Made by a program: the position numbers and the translations under genes
Source of the DNA: Oscillospiraceae bacterium
GTDB lineage: Bacteria; Bacillota; Clostridia; Oscillospirales; Oscillospiraceae
Length of the DNA stretch: 18,295 nt
Reading direction: 5' to 3'
Assembly: GCA_031260745.1 (NCBI GenBank)
Contig: JAISKY010000299.1
Span: forward strand, 1-18,295
Notes under the pieces: generated by a model
Databases searched by the model: none
Seen by the model: the letters and a program-made list of their open reading frames with translations, nothing else
What the model was told of the DNA's origin: nothing
Part shown: positions 7,175-14,857 of the stretch, piece after piece
Layout of the letters: each line of letters begins with the position of its first letter
How positions within the stretch are numbered: position 1 is the stretch's first letter

Positions 7175-7242
7175 TCGCTGACGATTAACGCCTCGTGTCG
7201 CGGTGCGTATGTCCGCGGAGGTTAGCCTTTGGCTGTCAGCGA
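7175..7242 (+). other. Possible folded 3' UTR element
   Basis: An 8-bp perfect closing stem TCGCTGAC (7175-7182) / GTCAGCGA (7235-7242) encloses 52 nt. Inside, CGCGG (7199-7203) can pair with CCGCG (7213-7217), and CCTC with GAGG (7218-7221). It starts directly after the repressor stop codon and precedes a terminator-like hairpin. It is about tRNA-sized but has no T-arm consensus. I cannot assign it a role. Confidence 0.25.
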
Positions 7243-7256
7243 CGGCGAGCATATAC

Positions 7257-7290
7257 GGATAAGGCGGAGTTTTCTCCGTCTTATTCGTTT
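7257..7290. terminator. Likely bidirectional terminator between convergent genes
   Basis: A 13-bp stem containing two G-U pairs (arms 7257-7269 and 7274-7286) with a TTTT loop is followed on the plus strand by GTTTTCC. It serves the S24 repressor gene. The right arm overlaps the stop codon of the minus-strand gene at 7281, so it may also act on that strand. Confidence 0.55.
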
Positions 7291-8525
7291 TCCGTTATTT
7301 CTCCGGTGTTTTCCGCTTCGGGAACTTCCGTAAACTCAACGACTTCGGGCTCCTCACCGGATTGGATTTCATCGTCCGAAACTTCATCGTCCGCAGCTAC
7401 GTCCGAAACTTCGTCGGGAGATTCCGCTGTTGTCGAAGGCGGAATCTCTGACGCGGCGGCGGATTTAGCCAACTTGCGTTTCCATTGCCATCTATTCCAA
7501 ATGTCCATAACGTCGCCGGCGAATTCAACGATAACTTTGCCTTTACCTTTGGATTTCTTCAACAGCCAGCCAAACAGGAAAATAACTGACAGTATCGGTA
7601 TCGCCGCGCAAATTGTACCGAGCAGCGCGAGAATCGTTAATCTGTTCTCGGCTAAAACAGCGGCGTTTTCCCAATACGGGTACACTACCGCGTTAACACG
7701 CAGTGTGCGGTCGGAGAAATTCGCGAGTTTATCATACATACCCCAAAGCTCAAACCGGTCGGTATTCATTACCGTTAACGAACCGTCCAGCATTGTTTCG
7801 TTAGATATTAATTGGTAGACGTACAAGCCGAACAGGTTTTGAGTAACGTACTCGTAACTGGTGAATCTAAGCTCCGTGCCGTTCGGGTCGTAAACCTCGT
7901 ACGGAATAAACACGCACGAGTTAGCCGTTCCGAATTGAAGCTCGTACGCTTCTATAGACGCGGAATCGCGTTCCAATTGAACTACGCCGGCGATTTCGTA
8001 AATGCGGTCGCCGATGGTGACGTACATACCCTCGATGTTATAAGAGCCGAACAGATTCCACGCGGCGCGTTCGTCAATTACAATCCTGTCGCGCATAAGC
8101 TCGTCGGGGTAGAAATACCCGCCGCCGCGCAGCAGTAGCGGGTGAAACTCAAAAAACTCGCCGCCGACTACGATAGCGTTAGCCGTCGTAGTCGTGTTGC
8201 TCTCACTTTTAATTTGTACCGCGTCGGAGTTGACTGCAAAAGCGTCAAGATACAACGGAGCGTTAGGCGTAAGCGACTCAACGGATTGAAGCCCCAGACT
8301 TTTTTCAAGCGTCACTCTAAGTTGACGGATTTCGTTGAAGGTTAAACCCTCGCCCGGTGGGAAAAATGAGGACACCTGAGCGCACTCCACTTTACCGCCG
8401 AATCGCTCACCCTCCCGCTGCGCTTGAAGCGAGTTCGCGATGTTACTATAGCAAAGCGCGTCGATTCCCAGCAATAACAGGAGCGCGGCGTTTATTATTA
8501 AGATAATTATAAATGTTTTTTTCAT
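7281..8525 (-). CDS. Two-helix protein with MacB-like extracellular domain and acidic cytoplasmic tail
   Basis: This 414-residue protein has an N-terminal membrane helix (about 5-27), a large extracytoplasmic region (28-296), a second helix (297-322), a basic KKSKGKGK stop and a cytoplasmic tail. The tail is very acidic (362-414, many Glu and Asp). The extracellular part contains a pattern typical of the MacB periplasmic core domain of FtsX-type permeases: EFFEFHPLLLRGGGYFYPDE (123-142), IVIDERAAWNLFGS (148-161), then IGDRIYEIAGVV (171-182). The usual four-helix FtsX permease core is not present, so this may be a reduced, regulatory or scaffold relative rather than a transporter. It is the last gene of a four-gene operon, 51 nt after the HlyD-like adaptor gene, which suggests the two proteins act together. 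The SD before the ATG is poor. Confidence 0.65.
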   Translation of the reverse strand: MKKTFIIILIINAALLLLLGIDALCYSNIANSLQAQREGERFGGKVECAQVSSFFPPGEGLTFNEIRQLRVTLEKSLGLQSVESLTPNAPLYLDAFAVNSDAVQIKSESNTTTTANAIVVGGEFFEFHPLLLRGGGYFYPDELMRDRIVIDERAAWNLFGSYNIEGMYVTIGDRIYEIAGVVQLERDSASIEAYELQFGTANSCVFIPYEVYDPNGTELRFTSYEYVTQNLFGLYVYQLISNETMLDGSLTVMNTDRFELWGMYDKLANFSDRTLRVNAVVYPYWENAAVLAENRLTILALLGTICAAIPILSVIFLFGWLLKKSKGKGKVIVEFAGDVMDIWNRWQWKRKLAKSAAASEIPPSTTAESPDEVSDVAADDEVSDDEIQSGEEPEVVEFTEVPEAENTGEITENE

Positions 8526-8576
8526 AGCAGCTTTATTTACGGTAAACGGTGAGTGTTAAATCATAACAGTTGAAAT

Positions 8577-10457
8577 TTATTTGTCCGCGAGCCTGATATA
8601 TTGTCCGGCTTCTACGGGCGCGGAGCTTACCGTAATAACGTACCCCCAGCCAAGTCCGCCGCTGACCGCGCTGTTGACGTCGTCCTTAGCGAGTACGGTC
8701 ACGTCAACTCGCTTCGCGATATAACGCGTGCCGAGCGGGGTTTGTTTTTGGTCAACGATAAGTACGAAACTGCCCTCGGAGTCCGTATGAACGGCGGTAT
8801 TAGGCACGATTTGGTCATAGTTGCCGCTGCGTCCGCCGACTTCGATGTTCAGCGTTTCGCCGCTTTCAAGTTGTTCGCCGGACACCGTAAACAGGAGCTT
8901 TTTACGCTCACGCGGAGCGTCCGGGTCCGTACCGATGTTGGCAAGAACGATTCTACGTTCCGGACCCCAGTACCAACCGGAGATTGCCGCCTCCGCGCCC
9001 GGAGCTAAAGTTTGAGCCTGCGCGTTTGTAACGGAGAACGTAATATAATATCCGCGGTCTGTCATCTCTATGTTAACGCAGGAAGTATCGGGCTTTGTGT
9101 CGTTTCCGGGCGTAACGGTAATGCTTTTTACAAGTCCCGCGACGGGTGAAGTGACATCGGAGGATTCGCCCTCGGCTTCAAGTTTTTTCAAATCGCGTTC
9201 AAGTTCCGAAATCTCTCTAAGCATTTTATTCAGATTAAACGCTGTAGTCGCGCTGTCGGTATCGGGGTTATACTCAATCAGCGCGGTTTCGAGCTCGCGC
9301 GTAGCTTTCTTGATGGCTTCGTCTTTCTCTTTAAGCGCGGCGGCGGATTCGGTAAGCGTTTTATTCGCGGCGTCAAGCTCTACCTGAGCCGCGTCGCGCG
9401 CTTTCTCCGCGGATTCAAGCGCCGCGGCAGTATCCGCAATAATTGTATTTTTGAGGTTTGTTGACCGCGCGGTCGCTAGCGTAAGCTGGTTTGTCAGGTC
9501 TTTTACTCTGTCCTGAAGTTTCCTGTACGCGTCATATTGAGACTGAAGTATAGCGTTATACCCGGTAGCTTGCCTGATAGCCTGTTCAGCTTCGTGTACC
9601 GCTTCGTTCGCGGACCTCAACACGGCTTCAGCCTGCGCTATCTCGGTAGATGAAGCGTCCGGGTCGGCGACAAGTATATTGTAAGTATCCTGAGCCTGAC
9701 GCAGCGCGTCGTAGGCGGAGTCCAATTGCGCGTAAAGCTCCTCCATTCCCTTAGGAGGTTCTACCGCGTCCGCCTGGTCAAGCGTATACGTCGCTTCCGC
9801 GACTTGCAAGGTCAGAGACTGGACTTTCTTGTCGGCGGTATCAAGCTGACGTTTTGCATCGTTGGCTTTAGCGGTCGCGTCGGTTACGGCGCGTTTAGCG
9901 TCGGCAAGCACAATCTTAGCCGCCGCGACGACGATTTCAGCTTCGGCGGTTTTAGACGCGGTTTCGGTCGCGAGTTTCTCCCGCTCCTGCGTCATAATTT
10001 CAAGGTCCTCCTCCTGACGCCGAATCCCAAGCAGCGTCAGTTCAGACTTGAGCTCTTGCTCGGTCTTTGAGGAACCGTCAGTAATCAACGCGAGTTGATA
10101 CTCGTCGCGTTTACTTTGCAGTTTAGCGCGAGCATCCGAAAGCTCCGAGCTTTCCTCGCCTTTGAGCGTAAACAAAAGCTGCCCTTCCTCAACGGTATCT
10201 CCGACTTTAGCGAGTACGCTTTCGACGGTGCGGGTCTGCTTGAGCTTTAGCTCGTAGGTTTCGTTAGCCGTAATCGCGCCGCTCCCGCGAACCGCCGAGG
10301 TTATCTGCCCGGAGTTAGCCGTAGCGGTACTGACCTCCGGCAGTGAGGCGTTCATAATAGTATTCGAGAAAAATGTAAGTAAAAGTAAAATGGTGAGGAA
10401 AATAATAGCCGCGTTCTTCACCCAACCGCGCTTTGGCGCTTTAACTGTTTCGGTCAT
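8577..10457 (-). CDS. HlyD/MacA-type membrane fusion (adaptor) protein with very long coiled coil
   Basis: This 626-residue protein has one N-terminal membrane helix (about 13-35) and an extracellular body with the adaptor layout. The first half of a biotinyl-lipoyl domain is at about 67-102 (VESVLAKVGDTVEEGQLLFT). A helical hairpin of about 320 residues follows (105-430), very rich in Ala, Glu, Lys and Gln. The second lipoyl half is at 434-466 (SPVAGLVKSITVTPGNDTKP), and beta-barrel and membrane-proximal domains follow to the end. Adaptors of this family link inner-membrane transporters to partners outside. The hairpin is unusually long; most MacA-type hairpins are far shorter. The frame is open to 10700, inside the upstream permease gene, but ATG 10457 has AGGAG 8 nt upstream and directly precedes the membrane anchor. 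It lies 35 nt after the permease gene. Confidence 0.85.
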   Translation of the reverse strand: MTETVKAPKRGWVKNAAIIFLTILLLLTFFSNTIMNASLPEVSTATANSGQITSAVRGSGAITANETYELKLKQTRTVESVLAKVGDTVEEGQLLFTLKGEESSELSDARAKLQSKRDEYQLALITDGSSKTEQELKSELTLLGIRRQEEDLEIMTQEREKLATETASKTAEAEIVVAAAKIVLADAKRAVTDATAKANDAKRQLDTADKKVQSLTLQVAEATYTLDQADAVEPPKGMEELYAQLDSAYDALRQAQDTYNILVADPDASSTEIAQAEAVLRSANEAVHEAEQAIRQATGYNAILQSQYDAYRKLQDRVKDLTNQLTLATARSTNLKNTIIADTAAALESAEKARDAAQVELDAANKTLTESAAALKEKDEAIKKATRELETALIEYNPDTDSATTAFNLNKMLREISELERDLKKLEAEGESSDVTSPVAGLVKSITVTPGNDTKPDTSCVNIEMTDRGYYITFSVTNAQAQTLAPGAEAAISGWYWGPERRIVLANIGTDPDAPRERKKLLFTVSGEQLESGETLNIEVGGRSGNYDQIVPNTAVHTDSEGSFVLIVDQKQTPLGTRYIAKRVDVTVLAKDDVNSAVSGGLGWGYVITVSSAPVEAGQYIRLADK

Positions 10458-10492
10458 AGTTTTGCTCCTAACTGAAAAATCCGTAATTGCGT

Positions 10493-11374
10493 TTATCCCT
10501 TGATTGCTCCGGAGTAGGTTATGCCCTCTACGAGATAAGTTTCGCCGTGCAGAAACAGGAACAGACAGGGAATCATATAAATTGTGGCGACCGCGAACGC
10601 GAGTCCGACCTCCGCCTGGTTTATTCGTGAAAGGAAAATCGACAACGGGTGTAAGGTTTCGTCCGACAGTAAAATTAACGGCTGCTCGACCATATTCCAA
10701 TAGTCAATGAAAACGAGAATCGCGATGGAGTACAGCGCGCTTTTGCACATTGGCAGACATATTTTTACGAGAATCGTCATCTCGCCGGCTCCGTCCAGCT
10801 TCGCCGCCTCAAACAGCGACGTACTTATTCGCCGCATAAACTTTGTTAGCAAAAATACGGAGAACGGAGCCGCTACTCCCGGCAGTATGATTGCCCATCG
10901 GGTGTCAATCAGACCCGTCCACTTCGCGACCAGATAATTCGGAACCAGCGTAACCTGATACGGCATAAGCATTAGTATAATATATGAAAAGAATATTATC
11001 TCCTTAACGCGGCCGCGGAATTTGGTAAACGCGTACGACGCCAGCGCCGCGATAACAAGCTGAAACGCCACAATCGGTAATGTAAGTATGGCGGAGTTCC
11101 AAAACTTCAGCAAATAATCCGGCGATTTCAGCAATACGGTTTCGTATTGCGAGAAACTGACTTTATCCGGAATAAATACCAGTCCTACGGACTGCGACAT
11201 ATACCCGCTTCCGGACGGAAAAACCATACCGTATTTCGCGGTAAGTTCCGTTTGCGTCATAAAGCTGTCCGCGACGGTTAAAACCGTCGGAACTAGGAAC
11301 GCGACCGCAAAAAGAGCCGCAACCAAAAACCCCAACGCGGTAATCGCAAAATTAAGCGGTTTTTTCAGCTTCAC
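10493..11374 (-). CDS. Sugar-type ABC transporter permease (MalG family)
   Basis: This 293-residue permease has about six membrane helices (first at 8-32). It carries the cytoplasmic EAA loop that contacts the ATPase: EAAKLDGA (189-196) followed by the conserved LP (207-208). The C-terminal ending YLVEGITYSGAIKG is characteristic of the MalG branch of carbohydrate-uptake transporter family 1. An insertion between helices 1 and 2 (about 40-85) is extracellular. The start is GTG, with AGAGGT upstream. It forms a heteromeric pore with the upstream MalF-like permease. No solute-binding protein or ATPase gene is adjacent. In this family the ATPase is often a shared MsmX-type protein encoded elsewhere. 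The substrate cannot be named. Confidence 0.88.
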   Translation of the reverse strand: MKLKKPLNFAITALGFLVAALFAVAFLVPTVLTVADSFMTQTELTAKYGMVFPSGSGYMSQSVGLVFIPDKVSFSQYETVLLKSPDYLLKFWNSAILTLPIVAFQLVIAALASYAFTKFRGRVKEIIFFSYIILMLMPYQVTLVPNYLVAKWTGLIDTRWAIILPGVAAPFSVFLLTKFMRRISTSLFEAAKLDGAGEMTILVKICLPMCKSALYSIAILVFIDYWNMVEQPLILLSDETLHPLSIFLSRINQAEVGLAFAVATIYMIPCLFLFLHGETYLVEGITYSGAIKG

Positions 11375-11448
11375 GCGAGACCTCTTTCTAAATTAATAAA
11401 TAAGTAATACGCGGTTTGGAATAAGTCTAATATTGGCTTAGACGTAAA

Positions 11449-12342
11449 TTATCCTTCTATGTCGCGGCCGAACCAGCTTTCGGTAACGAATAAAACTAAG
11501 ATAATCAGTATCATCACTATCGCCATAAACACCGCCGCCGCCGATAGTTTCTGATAATCCAAGTTAGCGAACGTATTGTTCATAAAATGCTGTAACATAT
11601 ATAAATCCTCGTAAGGATAATCACCCGCAAGCATATAAATCTCCCGGAATACCTTAAAGGAGTTAATCAGCGACAAAATCGTAACGAACAGTATCGTCGG
11701 AGATAAATACCGGAACTTAATCATAAAGAACGTATAAACGCTTGACGCGCCCTCAACCTGAGCGACCTCGATTAAGTCTTTAGGCATATTATTATACGCC
11801 GCCATAAACAGTATCATATTATAGCCTAGGTTTTTCCACAGGAATAATAATACGACTACGGCTTGGCTCCAACTTGATTTCAGCCAGTCAATAGGCTCGA
11901 TTCCGATTTTCAGTAAAATCTCATTCAACGCGCCGTTGTAGTGGAATATTACCTGCCAAATCAGAACAATCGAAGCTACGGGAACCATCAGCGGACTTAG
12001 AAAAAAAGTTCGGAAAAGCGATTTGCCCGGTATTCTGCTCTCCAGCAGTGACGCAAGCAACATTGACAGCACGACCGCAAGCGGAACCGCGGTCGCGGAA
12101 AACGTCAGCGTATGCTGAGACGCTTTTACGAACGAAGTATTAGTAAGTACATTCTGAAAATTCTGGAACCAGACAAACGTATGGTTAAGCGGACTTTCAA
12201 TCATCGAATAGTATACAATAACAGCGAACGGAACAATGAAAAACAGACATACTCCGCCAAAACTTGGCAGCAAAAAAGCCCACCCTGTTAAGGTGTCCTT
12301 TACCCGTTGTTTAGTTACGCGCTTATCCGAGCGTTTATCCAA
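11449..12342 (-). CDS. Sugar-type ABC transporter permease (MalF/UgpA family)
   Basis: This permease of about 297 residues has six membrane helices (about 19-46, 77-100, 112-135, 159-182, 212-230 and 266-288). Its EAA-loop variant is IEVAQVEGAS (191-200), with the conserved Pro at 215. The ending ESWFGRDIEG fits the MalF/UgpA branch. The frame extends to an ATG at 12399, which would give 316 residues. TTG 12342 was preferred because AGAGG (12355-12351) lies 8 nt upstream of it, while the ATG has no SD. The longer form would add only a polar tail. It is the first gene of the four-gene operon and follows a strong promoter at 12449-12421. The MalG-like partner follows after 74 nt. Confidence 0.87.
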   Translation of the reverse strand: MDKRSDKRVTKQRVKDTLTGWAFLLPSFGGVCLFFIVPFAVIVYYSMIESPLNHTFVWFQNFQNVLTNTSFVKASQHTLTFSATAVPLAVVLSMLLASLLESRIPGKSLFRTFFLSPLMVPVASIVLIWQVIFHYNGALNEILLKIGIEPIDWLKSSWSQAVVVLLFLWKNLGYNMILFMAAYNNMPKDLIEVAQVEGASSVYTFFMIKFRYLSPTILFVTILSLINSFKVFREIYMLAGDYPYEDLYMLQHFMNNTFANLDYQKLSAAAVFMAIVMILIILVLFVTESWFGRDIEG

Positions 12343-12420
12343 AATTCTGACCTCTGATGTATACCATATTGTCTTAATATGTTTAGTATTTCGCGACAAA
12401 ACCGTAATTTCCTGTATATC

Positions 12421-12449
12421 ATTGTATACTAATAATCCGGCATTGTCAA
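12421..12449 (-). promoter_or_regulatory. Promoter of the permease/adaptor operon
   Basis: On the minus strand a perfect TTGACA (12449-12444), a 17-bp spacer and TACAAT (12426-12421) give a near-consensus sigma-A promoter with transcription starting near 12414. An imperfect dyad GTATAT...GTATAC (12415-12430) covers the -10 box and could be an operator. The only candidate regulator gene nearby is the S24 repressor, and no link to it is shown. Confidence 0.75.
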
Positions 12450-12535
12450 TAGGGGCGCGGTAAATTAATTGTTAAGTTTATGTGAATGGACGCTTAGCCA
12501 TTTCGCTTTTTTCCGCGCCTGGCAGGAAAAAGATA

Positions 12536-12564
12536 TTGACACTTGATTAAATTTATAGTAGAAT
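12536..12564 (+). promoter_or_regulatory. Promoter of the liv operon
   Basis: A perfect TTGACA (12536-12541), 17-bp spacer and TAGAAT (12559-12564) predict a transcription start near 12571. This leaves a leader of about 90 nt before livK. It diverges from the sugar-permease operon promoter with about 85 bp between them. Confidence 0.75.
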
Positions 12565-12575
12565 GAAATCGTTAA

Positions 12576-12634
12576 GCGTCCCGCAACTTCGTTATATAAA
12601 GGTACAGAGCATACCTGTCAGGTTGACAAGACGC
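12576..12634 (+). other. Possible structured leader of livK
   Basis: In the leader, GCGTC (12576-12580) can pair with GACGC (12630-12634). Inside that, AGGTA (12600-12604) can pair with TACCT (12612-12616), which in turn overlaps a competing CCTG/CAGG-type pairing. No known riboswitch or T-box core was recognised. The stems are short and could be chance. Confidence 0.2.
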
Positions 12635-12663
12635 AAAATTATTTATTCTAAGGAGGTAGAATC

Positions 12664-13845
12664 TTGAAAAAGTTTCTGCTGTTTCTTCTAACCGCGGCAA
12701 TGTTGCTGGCAATGACCGCCTGCAACGGTGACAGTTCCACCGGCGCTACCGCGACTCCCGCCGCCGGCGGTCAAACAAGCGCAGGGGGCTCAATTAAAAT
12801 TGGAGGTACGGGTCCGCTGACCGGCGGCGCGGCTATTTACGGACAAGCCGCGCGTAACGGCGCTCAAATCGCCGTTGACGAGATTAACGCGTTGGGCGGT
12901 ATTCAGTTTGAACTCCAATATCAGGACGATGAACACGACGCGGAAAAAGCGGTCAACGCTTATAATACCCTAAAAGACTGGGGTATGCAAATCTCGCTGG
13001 GCTCGGTAACAAGTACGCCGTGCGTAGCTACCAGCGTTGAGAATAACGCTGACCGTATTTTTGCTTTAACTCCGTCCGCTTCGGCGGTCGCGGTAACAGA
13101 GGGCAAAAACAACGTGTTCCAGATGTGCTTCGCGGACCCCAACCAAGGTACGGCTTCGGCTCAGTATATTAACGACCAGAAGTTAGGTACGAAGATTGCC
13201 GTCATCTACAAGAATGACGACGTGTATTCCTCCGGCATTTACGAAACCTTCAGTTCAAAAGCCGCGGAACTTGGACTGGACGTGGTTTCCACCACTACAT
13301 TCACCGAGGACAGTCAACAGGATTTCTCGGTACAGCTTGCGGACGCTAAGAACAACGGCGCGGACCTTATCTTCCTGCCGATGTACTATACTCCGGCTTC
13401 GCTGATTTTCCAACAGGCTAAATCTATGGACTACAGCCCGAAATATTTCGGGGTTGACGGTATGGACGGCATACTTACGCTGGAGGGCTTTAACGCCGAG
13501 CTTGCCGAGGGCGTTATGCTTCTTACTCCGTTCAACGCAGACTCGACTGATACGCGTACCGTAAACTTCGTGGCTAAATACAACGACGCGTTCAGCGAAG
13601 TACCTAACCAGTTCGCGGCGGACGGCTACGACTGCATCTACGCCATTTACGCGGCGGTCAAGGCGGGTAACATCACGTCCGCGATGAGTGCGTCCGAAAT
13701 GTGCGAAATACTTGTCAAGCAGTTCACCACTACAAGCTTCAACGGACTTACCGGCGACAACGTGACCTGGGGCGCAAACGGTCAGGTTTCAAAAAGCCCG
13801 AAAGGTATGATTATCGAGAACGGCGCTTACGTTGGTATGGACTAA
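12664..13845 (+). CDS. livK: Branched-chain amino acid ABC transporter, substrate-binding lipoprotein (LivK/LivJ-type)
   Basis: This 393-residue protein captures leucine, isoleucine or valine (or a related amino acid) outside the cell and delivers it to LivHM. It begins with a lipoprotein signal (KK, hydrophobic core, then MTAC) with the lipidated cysteine at 20, followed by a Ser/Thr/Ala/Gly-rich linker (21-42). The type-I periplasmic-binding fold follows, with the family start IKIGGTGPLTGGAAIYGQAA (44-63) and NGAQIAVDEINALGG (65-79). The start codon is TTG, set by an AAGGAGGT site (12650-12657). The protein is normal in length. It is the first gene of the liv operon and is separated from livH by a repeat that can form a large hairpin. 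The precise ligand cannot be read from the sequence. Confidence 0.93.
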   Translation: MKKFLLFLLTAAMLLAMTACNGDSSTGATATPAAGGQTSAGGSIKIGGTGPLTGGAAIYGQAARNGAQIAVDEINALGGIQFELQYQDDEHDAEKAVNAYNTLKDWGMQISLGSVTSTPCVATSVENNADRIFALTPSASAVAVTEGKNNVFQMCFADPNQGTASAQYINDQKLGTKIAVIYKNDDVYSSGIYETFSSKAAELGLDVVSTTTFTEDSQQDFSVQLADAKNNGADLIFLPMYYTPASLIFQQAKSMDYSPKYFGVDGMDGILTLEGFNAELAEGVMLLTPFNADSTDTRTVNFVAKYNDAFSEVPNQFAADGYDCIYAIYAAVKAGNITSAMSASEMCEILVKQFTTTSFNGLTGDNVTWGANGQVSKSPKGMIIENGAYVGMD

Positions 13846-13847
13846 CT

Positions 13848-13949
13848 AAACAATTAACAGTGAACGGTGAACAATTACCGTACAAGCTACGTTTCCGAAC
13901 CCCGCGCCGTGCGCGGTAATTGTTCACTGTTACCTGTTAACTGTTAACT
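13848..13949. repeat. Heptamer-based inverted repeat between livK and livH
   Basis: The left arm (13848-13880) is built of 7-nt units TTAACAG, TGAACGG, TGAACAA, then TTACCG. The right arm (13914-13949) is the reverse complement of a very similar series (TTAACAG, TTAACAG, GTAACAG, TGAACAA, TTACCG). The inner 14 bp of the two arms (13867-13880 and 13914-13927) pair perfectly, and pairing continues imperfectly to about 30 bp. The 33-nt loop region holds a GC-rich hairpin CCGCGC/GCGCGG (13902-13907 and 13911-13916). The element begins 3 nt after the livK stop. Thirty bases of the left arm recur exactly at 17482-17511. Confidence 0.85.
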
Positions 13950-13967
13950 AGAACGGATGAGTCGGGT

Positions 13968-14849
13968 ATGTCATTTTTATCGCACCTCATCAGCGGAATC
14001 AGTTTAGGCAGTATATATGCCATTATCGCGTTGGGATATACAATGGTATACGGAATTGCCAAAATGCTAAACTTTGCCCACGGCGATGTGATTATGGTGG
14101 GTGCGTACGCTTGCTTTTTTATGGTTTCACGCTACGAGATACCCGCGGTGGTCGGAGTTTTATCCGCAGTGGTTATATGTACGTTACTTGGCATCATCAT
14201 CGAGCGTCTGGCATACAAGCCTTTGCGTTCGGCGACCTCGCTCGCGGTACTGATTACGGCTATCGGCATAAGTTATTTCCTGCAAAACGCGGCGCAGTTA
14301 TTGTGGACGTCTAACCCCAAGGTATTCAACTCGCTGATGGGCGACGGCTCGGTTAAGCTGTTTGACGGACGGCTTTCGATTTCGGTGACGGCTATTGTTA
14401 CGATAGTCGTATGCGTTATCATAATGCTCGCGCTTACGTGGTTTACCGGACGAACCAAAATGGGTAAGGCGATGCGGGCGTGCAGCGAGGACAAAGGCGC
14501 GGCTCAGTTGATGGGAATAAACGTAAACTTCACTATATCAATGACGTTCGCCATAGGGTCGGCGTTAGCGGCGATAGCCGGCGTACTGTTATGTTCCGCG
14601 TATCCCATACTTACGCCGACGACAGGCTCTATGCCCGGAATTAAGGCGTTTACGGCGGCGGTATTCGGCGGGATAGGTTCCATACCCGGCGCGTTACTTG
14701 GCGGCGTTCTGTTGGGCATAATTGAAATATTCGGCAAGGCATATATTTCAACTCAGTTGTCCGACGCTATTGTTTTTGTCGTACTTATTGTTGTACTGCT
14801 TGTTAAACCTACCGGGCTTTTGGGCAAGCAAGTACAAGAGAAAGTTTGA
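13968..14849 (+). CDS. livH: Branched-chain amino acid ABC transporter permease LivH
   Basis: This 293-residue membrane protein is one of the two LivHM permease subunits. Family marks are GYTMVYGIAKMLNFAHGD (23-40), the cytoplasmic ATPase-contact region GRTKMGKAMRACSEDKGAAQ (161-180), FTAAVFGGIGSIPGALLGG (228-246) and the ending LLVKPTGLLGK. About eight hydrophobic segments are seen and the length is normal. ATG 13968 directly precedes the conserved N-terminus. Its SD is weak (GGATGAGTCGGG), and an inverted repeat ends only 18 nt upstream. Translation or transcription into livH may therefore be lower than for livK, which is common for binding proteins needed in excess. The next gene, livM, starts 8 nt after the stop. 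Confidence 0.95.
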   Translation: MSFLSHLISGISLGSIYAIIALGYTMVYGIAKMLNFAHGDVIMVGAYACFFMVSRYEIPAVVGVLSAVVICTLLGIIIERLAYKPLRSATSLAVLITAIGISYFLQNAAQLLWTSNPKVFNSLMGDGSVKLFDGRLSISVTAIVTIVVCVIIMLALTWFTGRTKMGKAMRACSEDKGAAQLMGINVNFTISMTFAIGSALAAIAGVLLCSAYPILTPTTGSMPGIKAFTAAVFGGIGSIPGALLGGVLLGIIEIFGKAYISTQLSDAIVFVVLIVVLLVKPTGLLGKQVQEKV

Positions 14850-14857
14850 GGTGGGGT

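Noticed and set aside
7175..7242. tRNA gene
   Set aside because: The length and closing stem are suggestive, but there is no GTTCRANNC T-arm, no proper D-arm and no anticodon loop geometry.
10458..10700. N-terminal extension of the adaptor frame into the MalG-like permease gene
   Set aside because: The extra 81 residues overlap coding sequence of the permease and are arginine-rich, unlike a signal. ATG 10457 has a good SD and directly precedes the membrane anchor.
12480..12532. Hairpins AATGG/CCATT and CTTTTTTCC/GGAAAAAG as terminators
   Set aside because: Both lie between two divergent promoters with no upstream gene to terminate, and the stems are short or A/T-only.
12571..12663. T-box or amino acid riboswitch in the liv leader
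   Set aside because: The leader is only about 90 nt and lacks a T-box AGGGUGGNACCGCG core or any riboswitch consensus I know.
13851..13949. CRISPR array
   Set aside because: The repeated units are 7-nt tandem blocks arranged as inverted arms, without regularly spaced unique spacers and without cas genes.
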